Shown piece by piece: positions 45,745 through 57,332 of a stretch of 64,000 nucleotides of DNA (positions are counted from its first letter, which is position 1; each line of letters begins with the position of its first letter). Made by a program: the position numbers and the translations under genes. A model generated the notes under the pieces. That model did no database searches. It saw only the letters and a program-made list of their open reading frames with translations, and was not told the DNA's origin. Location: assembly GCA_031771865.1 (NCBI GenBank), contig JASISA010000007.1, positions 620,001 through 684,000 of the forward strand, in the 5' to 3' direction. The stretch is from Nothophaeocryptopus gaeumannii (Eukaryota > Ascomycota > Dothideomycetes > Mycosphaerellales > Mycosphaerellaceae).

Positions 45745-48571
45745 ATGGGCGAGCAATTAAGATGGGACGGCAAGACCGTCGTTGTCACTGGTGCCGGCGG
45801 AGGACTGGGACGCGCATATGCCATCTTCTACGGCAGCAGAGGCGCCAATGTCGTTGTCAATGACCTTGGCGGCAGCTTCAGAGGCGAGGGTGGTAGCCAA
45901 ACAGTAGGAACAATATCGGCAGAAAGCTTCGCATATCGGTCTAACGCATGAGTCCAGATGGCACAAAAGGTGGTGGACGAGATCAAGTCCAAGGGCGGAA
46001 ACGCAGTCGCCAACTACGACTCGGTCGAGAACGGAGAGAACATCATCAAGACCGCAATCGACAACTACGGCCGCATCGATGTCCTTATCAACAACGCGGG
46101 CATTCTCCGTGACATCAGCTTCAAAAACATGAAGGATGAGGATTGGGATTTGATCATGAAAGTACATGTTCTCGGAGCATACAAGTGCGCAAGAGCTGCA
46201 TGGCCATACTTCAGGAAGCAAAAGTACGGACGATTGATTAGCACAGCATCTGCTGCGGGTCTGTTTGGAAGCTTTGGGCAGTGCAACTACTCCGCTGCAA
46301 AGCTCTCGCAGGTCGGCTTCACAGAGGCGCTCGCAAAGGAGGGAGCCAAGTACAACATCCTCTGCAACACGATTGCGCCGATTGCTGCCTCCCGATTGAC
46401 CGAGACTGTGATGCCAAAGGAGGTTTTGGACAACCTGAAGCCAGACTGGATTGTGCCGGTTGTGGCAGTCCTCACACACGAGTCCAACACCACAGAAAGC
46501 GGTGGCATCTTCGAGATTGGTGGTGGACACGTTGCCAAATACCGATGGCAGCGATCTAAGGGTGCTCTCCTCAAGGCAGACGACACCTTCACACCGGGTG
46601 CGCTTCTCCAGAAGTGGAAGGACATCGAGAACTGGTCAGACCCACAGTACCCAACTGGCCCAAACGACTTCATGGCTCTCCTGGAGGATGCCCAGAAGCT
46701 CCCACCAAACCCCAAGGCTCAGGAGCTGGACTTCAAGGGCAAGGTCGCCCTTGTCACTGGAGGTGGTGCCGGTCTCGGCCGCAGCTACTGCTTGACACTC
46801 GCCAAGTACGGTGCTACAGTTGTGGTCAACGATCTCGCGGACCCTACCCCAGTTGTTCAGGATATTCAAAAGATGGGGGGCAAGGCCGTTGGCGTTCGCT
46901 GCTCTGCCGAGGAAGGCGATACTGTTGTCAAGGCGGCCATTGACAACTACGGAAGAATCGACATCGTCATTAACAACGCCGGTATCCTCCGCGACAAGGC
47001 TTTCCACAACATGGAGGATAAGATGTTCAAGCAGGTGCTGGACGTCCACCTTCGCGGCACTTACAAGACCACCAAGGCCGCATGGCCTTATATGCTCAAG
47101 CAGAAGTACGGCCGCATCATCAACACCACCTCGACCTCCGGTATCTACGGTAACTTCGGTCAGGCCAACTACGCTGCGGCGAAGTGCGGTATTCTTGGAT
47201 TCTCCAGAGCTCTTGCTCGCGAGGGCAAGAAGTACAACATCTTTGTCAACACCATCGCACCAAATGCTGGCACGAACATGACTCGCACCATCATGCCTGA
47301 GGAGATGGTCCAGGCTTTCAAGCCAGACTACGTCGTCCCGATCGTCCTCATCATGGCTTCCGACAAGATGCCAAGCGAGCCAACTGGACGTGTGTTTGAG
47401 AGTGGTTCTGGATGGGCTGGTGAGACAAGATGGCAGCGAACTGGTGGTGCTCAATTCCCAGTCGATGTCGAGTTGACGCCAGAGACATTGTTGAAATCAT
47501 GGGACAAGGTCGCCAACTTTGAGGATGGCCGAGCTGACAACCCGCACGATGTCTCGTTTGCGAACGACAAGATCATGGGCAACTTCGAGAACCGGGCCAA
47601 CAAAGGTACGAAGCAGTCGTCCGACGACGATGACGAAAACTACGTCGCCAAGATCGAAGAGGCTAAGAAACGGCAGGCCGACGGAACGGAGTTCGTCTAT
47701 GATGACCGTGATGTTATCCTCTACAGTGAGTACTATTCACGACAGAGTGTGTGATGTGAGCTGATTGTCTATGACAGACCTGGGTATCGGATGCAAGCGC
47801 ACCGACCTTCCATTCGTCTTCGAAGGGCACGACGACTTCCAAGTCATTCCTACCTTCGGCGTCATTCCTCCATTCAACGCTGTCTCCCCGTACTCGATGG
47901 ACGAGATTGTTCCCAACTTCTCCCCTATGATGGTTCTGCACGGAGAACAATACCTCGAAATCCGCTCCTTCCCAATTCCGACAGAAGCGTCGCTCGTCGC
48001 CTACCCGACATTGGTCGAAGTGCAAGACAAGGGCAAGTCCGCCGTCATCGTACAGGGCAGTGTCACCAAGGACAAGAATACAGGCAAAGAAATCTTTTAC
48101 AACGAATCGACTGCTTTCATTCGTGGCTCTGGTGGCTTTGGCGGTGACAGCAAAGGCAAGGACCGTGGTCCAGCCAGCAAAGTTCACTCTCCACCAAAGC
48201 GAGCACCCGATGCCGTGGTCGAGGAGAAAACCTCAGAGGAGCTCGCTGCTATCTACCGATTGTCTGGCGACCGGAATCCACTGCACGTGGACCCAGACTT
48301 TGCGAAGGTAGGCGGCTTCGACGTACCCATCCTCCACGGTCTCTGCTCCTTTGGTATTGCGGGCAAGGCCGTCCTAAAGACCTTCGGCCAGTTCAAGAAC
48401 ATCAAGGTGCGGTTTGCCGGTGTGGTGCTGCCCGGCCAAACTCTCGTTACCGAAATGTGGAAGGAGGGCAAGTGGGTGATCTTCCAGGTGAAGGTCAAGG
48501 AGACTGGCAAGCCGGCTATCTCTGGTGCGGGTGCTGAGCTATTGGAGAGTGGGAGCAAGTCGAAGTTGTAA
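45745..48571 (+). CDS. FOX2: Peroxisomal multifunctional beta-oxidation enzyme (hydratase-dehydrogenase)
   Basis: It catalyses the second and third steps of peroxisomal fatty-acid beta-oxidation: 2-enoyl-CoA hydratase 2 and (3R)-hydroxyacyl-CoA dehydrogenase. Exons 45745-45903, 45958-47725 and 47778-48571 encode 906 residues. There are two short-chain dehydrogenase domains. The first has VVVTGAGGGLGRAYAIFYG and the active site NYSAAKL. The second, from about residue 313, has VALVTGGGAGLGRSYCL and NYAAAKC. A MaoC-type hydratase domain follows, with the motif LHVDPDFAKVGGFDVPILHG near residue 812. The C-terminus SKSKL ends in the canonical PTS1 signal SKL. The first intron removes an in-frame stop near 45949. 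Length and order match the fungal enzyme. Confidence 0.96.
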
Positions 48572-49117
48572 GCTGGAATGATATGAGTGGTAGATGAGGA
48601 AGTGCTTGTGATGATACCTGGATTGTAGAGGGCTTGAACTTGATATGAAAACGCGCACGATCTTGGCGAGGTGAAAGTTATACAACTTTTCTCTGAATGT
48701 GTTTGGTTGGATATGTGCATAAGACTACTGGTCAGTGCGAATGAGCTATTTCATGAATGTGTATATTTTTCTGTGAAGGTGACTGAGTGTGAAGGTCAGA
48801 CTCGGTAGCCGAAAGACGTCGAAGTGCCGGTTTCGGGATGGCATCATCGCTCGGATTGGCGGCTGACCAATGGCTGGACTCCACACACCAGGGTCTTCGT
48901 CTTCGTACAGCGTGACTCCGACTCTTTCTCGATGCTTGCTTCTCTGCTTTCTACACCACACAAGACACCAACAAGCTCCTCCGCAACACTAGGAGCTATA
49001 CCATTGAAGTCCTATATCATACCAGGACTTCGTTGCCCATCATTCCGTCTTCATAGTAACAGCGCATAGAGGTCTCTAGTCCTCTTCAAAAACTACCAAC
49101 CCACCACTACAGCCAAG
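48572..49117. other. Intergenic between FOX2 and cystathionine beta-lyase genes
   Basis: 546 bp with no supported gene; a minus frame at 48253-48720 is a shadow of the hydratase exon. Confidence 0.5.
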
Positions 49118-50455
49118 ATGGTAAACGACAATGTCCCCAATGGCATTGGCAAGGGCTTGAAGCACCTTGACCTCGATGGTCACGACCTACCGCCTTCGCC
49201 TGCTCCGAGCAGCCCGAGCAACGGACGTCGCTACAATTTCGCCACAGAGCTCGTCTACACCGAAAGCAGCGACCAGTACGGCTCCAGCAGCGTGCCCATC
49301 TACCAAACCGCCACGTTCAAGGGTCTTCCGGGGCAAGAGTATGACTACACTCGGAGCGGCAACCCCACCAGGTCGCACTTGGAGAGGCACATGGCGAAAG
49401 TCATGAATGCCAACCGGGCGCTAGTCGTCGGATCCGGCATGGGCGCCTTGGATGTCATTACGAGGATTTTGAAGCCAGGTGACGAGGTCGTTACGGGAGA
49501 CGATCTGTACGGCGGTACGAACAGACTTCTCACCTACTTGAAAGAGAATGGAGGCATCATCGTGAAGCACGTGGACACTACCCAGACCGAGGTCGTGAAG
49601 GAGGCAATCACCGAGAAGACTACTATGGTCCTCCTCGAATCGCCCACGAACCCTTTGATCAAGATCTGCGACATCAAGGGCATCTCGGATGCTGCGCATG
49701 AAATCAACTCGAACATTGTCGTTGCCGTGGACAACACCATGCTCTCGCCGTACCTGCAGAATCCGCTTGACCTCGGCGCAGATGTCGTGTACGAGTCTGG
49801 AACGAAGTACCTATCTGGCCACCACGATGTTATGGCAGGTGTCATTGGTGTGAATGATACCGCGCTTGGAGACAAGTTCTACTTCATGATCAACAGCACT
49901 GGCTGCGGTCTGTCTCCGTTCGACAGCTGGCTTCTCCTACGAGGCGTGAAGACCCTCGCAGTGCGCATGGACAAGCAGCAATCGAACGCTAACGCGATAG
50001 CTTCTTTCCTTGAAAACCATGGCTTCAAGGTCCGATACCCAGGTTTGCGCTCCCATCCGCAATATGACCTTCACTGGAGCCAGGCTCGCGGCGCCGGCGC
50101 CGTGCTGTCCTTCGAAACCGGATCGATCGCGCTGTCCGAACGCATCGTCGAATCTACGAAGCTGTTCGGCATCAGCGTGTCTTTCGGCTGCGTCAACTCA
50201 CTCATCTCCATGCCTTGCCGCATGAGCCACGCCAGTATCGACCCGGCCACCCGAAAGGAGCGCGCTCTTCCGGAAGACATCATCCGACTGTGTATTGGTA
50301 TTGAGGATCTCTCTGATTTGATTGATGATTTGAGTCAGGCGTTGGTCAGGGCTGGAGCTGTCAAGCTCACGTCTACGGGATTCCGGGCGTTGAGAGAGGG
50401 AGAGAAGCCTGATGATGGCACTGGCGCTACGACACAGGTCGTTGATGAGCCCTAG
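49118..50455 (+). CDS. Cystathionine beta-lyase (PLP, Cys/Met metabolism)
   Basis: It converts cystathionine to homocysteine, pyruvate and ammonia in methionine synthesis. A single exon encodes 445 residues. The PLP-binding lysine is at about residue 230 in ESGTKYLSGHHDVMAGVIG. Other family signatures are YDYTRSGNPTRSHLERHMA, VVTGDDLYGGTNRLL, LESPTNPLIKICDI, VAVDNTMLSPYLQNPLDLGA and SFGCVNSLISMPCRMSHAS. The motif set is that of the fungal beta-lyase rather than gamma-lyase, but this distinction by eye is only moderately secure. The start follows a pyrimidine-rich leader and the N-terminal 30 residues are family-variable. Confidence 0.9.
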   Translation: MVNDNVPNGIGKGLKHLDLDGHDLPPSPAPSSPSNGRRYNFATELVYTESSDQYGSSSVPIYQTATFKGLPGQEYDYTRSGNPTRSHLERHMAKVMNANRALVVGSGMGALDVITRILKPGDEVVTGDDLYGGTNRLLTYLKENGGIIVKHVDTTQTEVVKEAITEKTTMVLLESPTNPLIKICDIKGISDAAHEINSNIVVAVDNTMLSPYLQNPLDLGADVVYESGTKYLSGHHDVMAGVIGVNDTALGDKFYFMINSTGCGLSPFDSWLLLRGVKTLAVRMDKQQSNANAIASFLENHGFKVRYPGLRSHPQYDLHWSQARGAGAVLSFETGSIALSERIVESTKLFGISVSFGCVNSLISMPCRMSHASIDPATRKERALPEDIIRLCIGIEDLSDLIDDLSQALVRAGAVKLTSTGFRALREGEKPDDGTGATTQVVDEP

Positions 50456-52034
50456 ATGAGACGTCTTGACATGACTTGTACTATGCTCTCTCGCAAGAGC
50501 GACTTCAAAAGTATGGAAAAGTGATTGCTTGCGGGACTTGGAGAGCAAAACGGGTTGGCTGTTTGACTACATGGCTGTCACTATACCCCCAAAAGCAATG
50601 TGGTGAATATTTTTACGTATCACGAGATATCGGTCACTGCTTCACCGTCTTCTCCATACACTCAGCCTTGTGGTTCGTGTTGCACAGGGTCGGTCTGTAG
50701 CTTCAGCTGCTCTGTGAGGCGATCTGCCTCGTTGTGAGTGATTGCTAATGTGCCTCCATGTCGGCCGAGGTCAGATCCGTACCAATCTTGCGTGTCATGC
50801 GATGCGTGTTTGTTGCACTATACTCTACAGCCACCCATGTTTAGCACGCCATGGTCCTCCCATGGTATCCGGAGTACCGAATGTGCTCGTGTCTATATGT
50901 GAGAGGAAGCTCTCTACTGACTACGATTTGCCTAGCTTAGCTTGCTTCTTCAATGCGTACATGTGGTATGCGAGATGATGTTTGCTGAGGATGATCGAAG
51001 ACCGTAGGGCGCTTCGGAGAAGTTCGCCGAGTGTGTGTCGTTGTCGATCTTCGAATGGAAGGCCTGAGGTGTCAAAGATGTCTGAGCGCATGGAGTGACT
51101 TCCACTCTCACCTTCGCTCTCGATCAACAGCATCAACATAAACATCGCATCGCCATGAACCGCCCATCAACGCATCCAACATACCAACGACAAGGCGCAA
51201 TGCCCAATGTCTATCTACTCTTTGCCCCGAACATAGAAGAGCTCGTTGGTGACACGAATGGCTGAGAAGTTGGAGCTGAAGTAGCCCTCACCGACGATCA
51301 CCTCCTGCGCGAACCGTCAATGGCACAAACAGAACCAAAGTTGCGAAAAGTCTTCGCCAATGCCATGCATCAACAGAAAAGCACGGAAATACTAGACACG
51401 CGCAGGTGTTCGCTATCCCACGTGCGGTGCATGCTCGGTGTTCTCTGCCAAGGGCGGATCTTGACAGGCTCGGGAAACGTGTTGGTTCGCGCATCTCAGC
51501 GGCATCCTGCACACCACGCCATGGAGAATCCTTCCCTCGCTTTCAATCCTTTTTACAGGGTGTTAAGCTGCGACGCCTGGGGCGTGGCTCGTTCGGTGAG
51601 TTACTTACTCCGGTGCAAAAAAGTGGTGCTGTAGCACATACCAAGACTCGTATCATCCAAATCACCGGTCAATTCTGACGGCCCGCTCGGCCATGGTCGG
51701 TGATGCTGGAGAATTATGTGCTTTGTTGCACCGAGATGGGGACTGATATAGGCATGTAACTCTTTCTTCTCTGGTCGATGTTTTGGTCTTTCTTCCAAAT
51801 CTCACATACCACTTTCGTACTTTGCCCTGCTACGCTATTGCGACCTCCTCACGTCAGCGTCCTAGTCGAAAGTGAAGTGCGCTGCTTGCGCTGGACCGGC
51901 TTACGATATACCCGCCTTCGGAGTATTGATTACTACAATAAGCAGCTGCAAGCAGGATACATATCGCGAAGGACTCGCATTCCTTGAGCCTCTTTGGACC
52001 GCACGGAAACACCACCTTGCAATTTTGGCCCAAT
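50456..52034. other. Large intergenic region before the Zn2Cys6 gene
   Basis: About 1.6 kb on which no frame carries a recognisable motif. It separates core genes from the putative catabolic cluster and probably includes the regulator's promoter. Confidence 0.45.
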
Positions 52035-53015
52035 ATGCCTCAAATGATAACATCAAACCGACGAAAATCGGCACCAAAGTTGAAGGAAAGCTGCGACTGT
52101 TGCACTGCAGCCAAAGTACGATGCAGCAGAGAGCGACCTTCTTGTACAAGATGCAGACAAAAAAGAACTTCTTGTAGCTACAGCTACTCTCGTCGAGCTG
52201 GACGACGAACCACGACTGGCAGCAACAGTACCAGCAGCACTGCATCAAGTCCACCCGAATCAAGTTCCGACGCATCTTCATACGCTGGCTCACCTCTACC
52301 AGCCCTCAACAGACCTACCTTTGCGCACATGGAACGAACAGACTCGAGCTCATCCTCATCATCAGCGACATCGCCTTCTGCTTTCAACTCAATGCCAATG
52401 ATACCCCCAGTCGCACCCGACCCACCCATGCCTTCTTCACACATGCCAACCGACCCCGATTCTTTAGACCTCTGGACAAACCCACCTTTCGTCACATCCG
52501 CCGACGACCTCAACGCCGAATGGTTCCGCATGACAGACGCCTTCTCCGGACCTAACGAGCTCGAGCAAATCAACTCCAGCAGTCGATCAAATTCTTTCAC
52601 GTCAGAACCAGAAAGCATACTCAATAGCATCGAACCCTCACCACTTCTTCCCGATCCGGACATCTCCACCACCTTACCAGAACACTTCCTCTTCGCCGAG
52701 ACAGAAGCTATCCGCGACGAACTCCATCTCGTCGCGAATTTTATTGGAACGCTAGAGGAGCGGGTGAAAGTCAGTGTCAAGATGGCTGCTGCGCAGGCGC
52801 ATGTACAGGCGCAGATGCCGATGGATGGGTTTGAGAATGTGAAGCAGGCGTGTTGTGATTTGAATGGGATTTTGGGAGAACCTTTTACGGGGAGTCAACA
52901 GCAAAGTCGTGGTGAGGATGATAGTCAGTTGGCGGCGCAGTTTGGGGCGACGGATTTGAGGAGGAGGTTGGGGGGGATTAAGCGGGAGTTGGATTGTATT
53001 GTTGGGTTTAGTTGA
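52035..53015 (+). CDS. Zn2Cys6 transcription factor, AflR-type
   Basis: A single exon encodes 326 residues from ATG 52035. The DNA-binding cluster reads CDCCTAAKVRCSRERPSC and then TRCRQKRTSCSYSYSRRAGR, with perfect C-x2-C-x6-C-x6-C-x2-C-x6-C spacing. The basic run with SRRAGR following it is characteristic of AflR-type pathway regulators. A long Ser/Pro/Thr-rich region follows (typical activation-domain composition), then a helical C-terminus (ERVKVSVKMAAAQAHVQAQM). There is no middle homology domain. It sits at the left edge of a run of oxidoreductase and hydrolase genes and is the likely local regulator, though that link is inferred from position only. Confidence 0.85.
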   Translation: MPQMITSNRRKSAPKLKESCDCCTAAKVRCSRERPSCTRCRQKRTSCSYSYSRRAGRRTTTGSNSTSSTASSPPESSSDASSYAGSPLPALNRPTFAHMERTDSSSSSSSATSPSAFNSMPMIPPVAPDPPMPSSHMPTDPDSLDLWTNPPFVTSADDLNAEWFRMTDAFSGPNELEQINSSSRSNSFTSEPESILNSIEPSPLLPDPDISTTLPEHFLFAETEAIRDELHLVANFIGTLEERVKVSVKMAAAQAHVQAQMPMDGFENVKQACCDLNGILGEPFTGSQQQSRGEDDSQLAAQFGATDLRRRLGGIKRELDCIVGFS

Positions 53016-53226
53016 TTGTGGGGAAATAAGTGAGCATGGAGATGGGCGTTGATGAAGGGTTGGGTATGGGTGAATGAAGACGCTCCCTGGTTAGGTCGAG
53101 CGATGTACATAAAGACAACAGCACAGCATAAGGGGATTGGCACATTCAAACAAAGCATGAACACGATGAACACCCTTGATGCAGATCACACACCTCAATT
53201 CCCATTCTTGATCTCTTCCGCTCAAT
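53016..53226. other. Convergent 3' region
   Basis: Short gap between the convergent ends of the regulator and the dioxygenase gene; nothing else seen. Confidence 0.5.
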
Positions 53227-54096
53227 TCAAACCTCACTTTTGCACTTACCTCGTCGACGGCGCACCACCAGTCGAACTCCCTCCCGGTCCACAACCCATC
53301 CCGGAATCCTCATTCGCAACAACCCTTCCTCACAATACGTCCCCTCGCTCGTGATGTCGTTGTCCGCAGTAGGGTCGATACCAAGGCTGATCCAAGCCAA
53401 GACACCATCTTCAATCATATCTCCAATAAGGACGTACTCAGCAAAAGGATCCATATCCGCAGTCTCCTCGGACAGAATCGAATCTTCAGCATTGGTAGTC
53501 AAATCCTGCATATTCGTATTGTACGGCGCAGTCTCCTCTACAGTCGATATCAAGGATTGATCGAAGAAAAATCTGACCGACGTGCGAGGCGGAGGCTGTG
53601 GAGTTGTTCCATTCCGTCAAAAGGGTGCCGTTTGTACGGATGACCGTGGAGACTTAATGTTGTGTGTGAGGACGTGGATATGTGGAGCGCGGCCAGTATA
53701 GTGACCCGGGAAGACAGTTTCGAATTGCGTTACGCCATCGAGGTCGGTTTGTTGCAGGCCGCGGAGGAAAGTATTGAGGAGAGAGTGGAGGTGTCGTTTT
53801 GGTTGCCGTTGCCGGCCGCGGCGACGCCGGAGTAGACTCCCGTAGCATCTGATCAAAGGAAGGAGATGTCAGTGAAAGGTTTTTGGGAGAGGGAGGTGCG
53901 TCTGCGAGAGTGACTTACTGCAATGCCACATATCCATGTAGACAGCTGGGACTGGCTCGCAGGTTGAGGTGTCTACGACTTGGACGTCGAGGAAGAGAGG
54001 AACACTGGCTTGGTCCGCGACGACTTCAGAGCGAATGAGCTCTCCATCGATGTAGTATGGGCCCTGAGTAACTTCTGGCTGGAGATTCTCGGCCAT
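53227..54096 (-). pseudogene. Intradiol ring-cleavage dioxygenase, frameshifted and N-terminally short
   Basis: The family opens catecholic rings between the hydroxyls. Exon 54096 to about 53925 contains EVTQGPYYIDGELIRSEV and VPAVYMDMWHC. It splices through GTAAGT...GATCAG to ATGVYSGVAAAGNGNQND. The following parts lie in other frames: LNTFLRGLQQTDLDGVTQFE and GHYTGRAPHIHVLTHN, then VIRTNGTLLTEWNNSTASAS, then FFDQSLISTVEETAPYN. At least three frame changes occur, in a CT-repeat near 53800, near 53640, and in a run of five T near 53562. The His ligands of PHIHV are preserved. The usual secretory N-terminus of the extracellular fungal type is not found. Decay or homopolymer sequencing errors would look alike. 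Confidence 0.75.
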
Positions 54097-55232
54097 CGGC
54101 TAGTGCCTGCGGAGAGCGACACACTGGGAGCGGAACTGCCATTTCCGTGCAACAGCGATGAGGACGAACAAAAGCTCCAGTAGTGGCATAGGGGCACTAA
54201 AAGAGCCGGATGTAGTCCACAGAACAGGCACATGTGCACTTGCTATCCAACAACGCCACCTCAATCATGCCTACGTTGACAACGGTAATGTCCACTCATG
54301 TAACGGGCGAGTCCATCCCTCCTTTTCCAGCAGCGATCGAGGCCGAGACTTGCCTTCTAGATCTCCGGAATGATGTAGGTTTCACTGCAAGCCTTGCCGA
54401 ATGTCATGTTACATCTTGAGGCATTTCGCGCGGTAACCATGGCTGCCGAAATCACCAGACCAATCCTCGGATGCAGTCGAGGATCGTGAAGCGGCGCTGA
54501 TGCTGACAAAGACCACGTGCGGACCTCTGTCGGTGGATCAATAGCATACATTCTGAGAGGAAATTATTCTGAGAGCTTGGGGAAAAGCAAGCTTCAAGCG
54601 GGGCGCTCCCGAAGAGGAAGGCACATGGGTGGAGGGTAGTTGAGGCCGATGGTCGCTTGGCTGCCCGAGGGGAGGTCGTGATCCAGTAGTCCTGACGGTA
54701 GGCATGCCGATCTTGTCATCTTTATGATTCTGCTCGAGTTTCGTTGTGGAAGAGCATCTGCAACTAACTAGAAGTCGATTCCGTCATGGTAGTGCCTGGC
54801 TCGGTCAAGAGTGAGTCTGCTCATGATATATGCCCATGTCCGGGCGAATCATTGTTGGTCTGGAGAAAAAAGTCGCCATTCATCGTCGAGTAAAGAAGTC
54901 AAAGGCATGAAGTTGAAATATGCAACATTGAGATGAGCAGGGCAAGAGAAGTTTATCAGATCATGCCACCAGTTCGGGGCTCGAAATCCGAGCCAGGATC
55001 CGACACGGAGATTCAGTATCTTTCATCAGCGTCGCGCTGCGTGGCCAAGTAGACAGCTGTCCGACATCATTGCTGATTGAAGACGCAGTAAAAGCGGATT
55101 TGAAGGGCAGTGAAGGTCGGCGCTTCTCGAGGCGAGATCGTGGAGGTGGAGGAGAGGAGAAGGCCAGGGCAAGCTTGACAAGTGTGATAGCGTTGAACTC
55201 TAAATTGCCAAGACCTGCTTGAAACATACCCA
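54097..55232. other. Intergenic, about 1.1 kb
   Basis: No supported gene. Part of it (54097-54240) should have encoded the N-terminus of the dioxygenase but shows only disjointed fragments. The frame at 54961-55233 (minus) has no motif. Confidence 0.45.
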
Positions 55233-55987
55233 TTAAGACAACTTCGCTGGTTGCTTTACATTCGCTCTATGCCTCTTCATCGATTCGGCAACCAAGATGC
55301 CCTTTTTGATATCCTTAGCCGTGTTCTCGTCAGCGTCAACTTGAGAAGCGATCAGGTCAATAGCCTGATCCGCAAGATCCTTGGGCAAGCACACTACGCC
55401 ATTGAGGTCGGCGATCAGGATATCGCCAGGGTGAATGACGGCGTCCTGGTCTTCGCTGTTGAAACGGACTGGAGCGTTTATCTCGCTCACACGAGCCACC
55501 TCCGCCGGAGCTGTTGTGCCCACGTCTCGCGCAAACACTGGGAAGTCCAGGTCTCGATGCTCCTGGAGATCTCGCAATCGCCCGTCGATGATGGTGCCGG
55601 CTGCTCCATTGAACTGAGCTTTGGTGCTCATGAGGCCGCCATAGCATGCATTGATCATCTTCGGCGGTGCTGATACAAAGACGACTGATCCAGCTGGTAC
55701 TGAATCGATCTGATGAGAAGTCTCAGCAGTTGGTCCTCCTATGCGTGCGTGACGGGGAGGCTTACATAGTGGCCTTGTGGCTTAGGCTCGTTCTCGTAGT
55801 TCTTTCGAACGTATTTGACAGTGTATGCAGGCCCAATGATCTTGGTACTTCCTTCCTGTCGTTTGGGAGACCACATCGTCAGTCCTGGTAGGAAGCCGCC
55901 ATGAGGTACCTTGAGCTTGGTCAAAGCATCAGCAACATCGCAGCTTGTGAAGGACTCCAGAGCTTTGACAATGTTCTTGACACTCAT
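55233..55987 (-). CDS. RraA-like protein (HMG/CHA aldolase-type lyase family)
   Basis: Two exons, 55987-55766 and 55709-55233 (intron with GTAAGC and CATCAG ends), encode 232 residues. Motifs of the RraA/class II pyruvate aldolase superfamily are clear: CDVADALTKL, IIGPAYTVKYV, NACYGGLMSTKAQFNGAAGT, IIDGRLRDLQEH and PGDILIADLNGVVCLPKDLA. The Gly-Gly-(Leu) and DGRxRD segments hold the substrate and metal site in characterised aldolases of 4-hydroxy-4-methyl-2-oxoglutarate and oxaloacetate. These end aromatic meta- or gallate-type pathways. Placement next to a ring-cleavage dioxygenase supports an aromatic catabolic role, but fungal members are poorly characterised. Single intron, no targeting signal seen. 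Confidence 0.85.
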
Positions 55988-56327
55988 GATGGGTGTTGTG
56001 ATGGGTTGGCGGCCAGATCACGATGGGAATTCCTTGGGGATTTGCGGTCGACTAATGCTGCTTGAGAAGCTTGAAATAGTTTCTATGCTGTTTGCTACGG
56101 CTTCACATCGCCAGCGATGAGATGTCTGGTATTTCAATGCTCTATTGTTGATATTGTGTAGTTCCGTGGAGTCTCTCCGCGCACCATGGAGCGATCCAGT
56201 CCGCAGCTGCCGTTGGCCGAGGTCGGCAGCGGAAGAGCCGTAGATCTTTCTCAGGCACCAAGGCACTAACGAAAAAGGAGGGCGACGATCAGAGTGTGAG
56301 GAGTGGTCTCGGTTCCTACACACAACA
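55988..56327. promoter_or_regulatory. Upstream region of the RraA-like gene
   Basis: The 340-bp gap between two minus-strand genes must hold the 3' UTR of the oxygenase and the promoter of the RraA-like gene. No motif can be assigned with confidence. Confidence 0.35.
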
Positions 56328-57332
56328 TCAAGCACTGACAGCGACAGACCCAACACTGGACACATCCGCCTTTGTTTCCTGGTCCTTGATCATACCAGCC
56401 TCATAGATCCCAGCCATGATCATCTTCAAATACTCGCCATAACCAATCCCCGCCGGAATCTTCAACCCATTCGCCTGATACGTCTCAATCTTCTCAGCCC
56501 CATCAACCTTGAGCGGCTCCAACACAGTCTCAGGAGACGGCGCTCCAAAATAAGCAATACTCATCCTCTCCACATCATGCGGCACGGTCCCAAAAGTCAC
56601 TCGATGCTTCGTCGCCTTCAACTGCCCACCCGACCACAAAGCCAACGCATCGCCCAGATTCACAAGAATATGATCGTCGATATATGGAGCGGGTACCCAT
56701 TTCCCCTCAGGCGACTCAACTTCCAATCCCGCACAATTCTGAAAAAGGAGCGTGACTGATCCAGAATCCGAATGAGGCGACATCCTCGTCGTAGTACTCG
56801 TCAAATGCTCCTTCTCTCTCGACGGATAACAAAGCATACGGAATTGATTCCCATTGCCCGCATCTTCCGCATGGGCTTTCGCGAAGAAATTCCGATCAGG
56901 GAGATCCATTGCTAAAGCGAAGCATACGAGTAATTTGACGACTAAGCTGTGGCATTTATGCTTAAACTCCTCAATCGCGGTGATCTTATCTCGCCAATAA
57001 GGAGGAAGAGCTCCGTATCCTTCGTTCTTGAGGAAACCCGGTTTGCCAGAGAGCCACATACTGGCTTTGTCGTCTTTCTTTCTATCGCTCAGGGCGCCGT
57101 TGTAGCCGACGTAGCGGTTGTTGATGGGGTATGGAACTTTCTCTGATTCCGGAACGTTGATGAAGAAATCGCGACCGAGTCGGAACATCTCTGCCATATC
57201 CTCTGGTGGGATGGGGTGATTCTTGAGGAGTAAGAAGCCCCATGTTCGACTTGCTTCGGTGATGTTTTTTGCGATTGATAGTTGGTCGTCTGGGTTGTCG
57301 AGACCGGCGAGGTCAATGATTGGGAAGTCCAT
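56328..57332 (-). CDS. 2-oxoglutarate/Fe(II)-dependent oxygenase, isopenicillin-N-synthase-like
   Basis: A single exon encodes 334 residues. The N-terminal DIOX_N part starts MDFPIIDLAGL and includes TWGFLLLKNHPIP. The jelly-roll core has iron ligands His187 and Asp189 (MSPHSDSGSVTLLF) and a third ligand His243 (KATKHRVTFG). The 2-oxoglutarate anchor is Arg256-x-Ser258 (ERMSIAYF). It uses iron, oxygen and 2-oxoglutarate to hydroxylate or desaturate a small molecule; the substrate is unknown. It is divergent from the amidase gene across only 270 bp and lies in the same direction as the RraA-like and dioxygenase genes, consistent with co-regulation. Confidence 0.92.
   Translation of the reverse strand: MDFPIIDLAGLDNPDDQLSIAKNITEASRTWGFLLLKNHPIPPEDMAEMFRLGRDFFINVPESEKVPYPINNRYVGYNGALSDRKKDDKASMWLSGKPGFLKNEGYGALPPYWRDKITAIEEFKHKCHSLVVKLLVCFALAMDLPDRNFFAKAHAEDAGNGNQFRMLCYPSREKEHLTSTTTRMSPHSDSGSVTLLFQNCAGLEVESPEGKWVPAPYIDDHILVNLGDALALWSGGQLKATKHRVTFGTVPHDVERMSIAYFGAPSPETVLEPLKVDGAEKIETYQANGLKIPAGIGYGEYLKMIMAGIYEAGMIKDQETKADVSSVGSVAVSA

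Noticed and set aside
45757..46530. 257-codon minus frame
   Set aside because: Antisense shadow of the first FOX2 dehydrogenase domain.
46636..47454. 272-codon antisense frame
   Set aside because: Mirror of the second dehydrogenase domain of the FOX2 gene; no independent motif.
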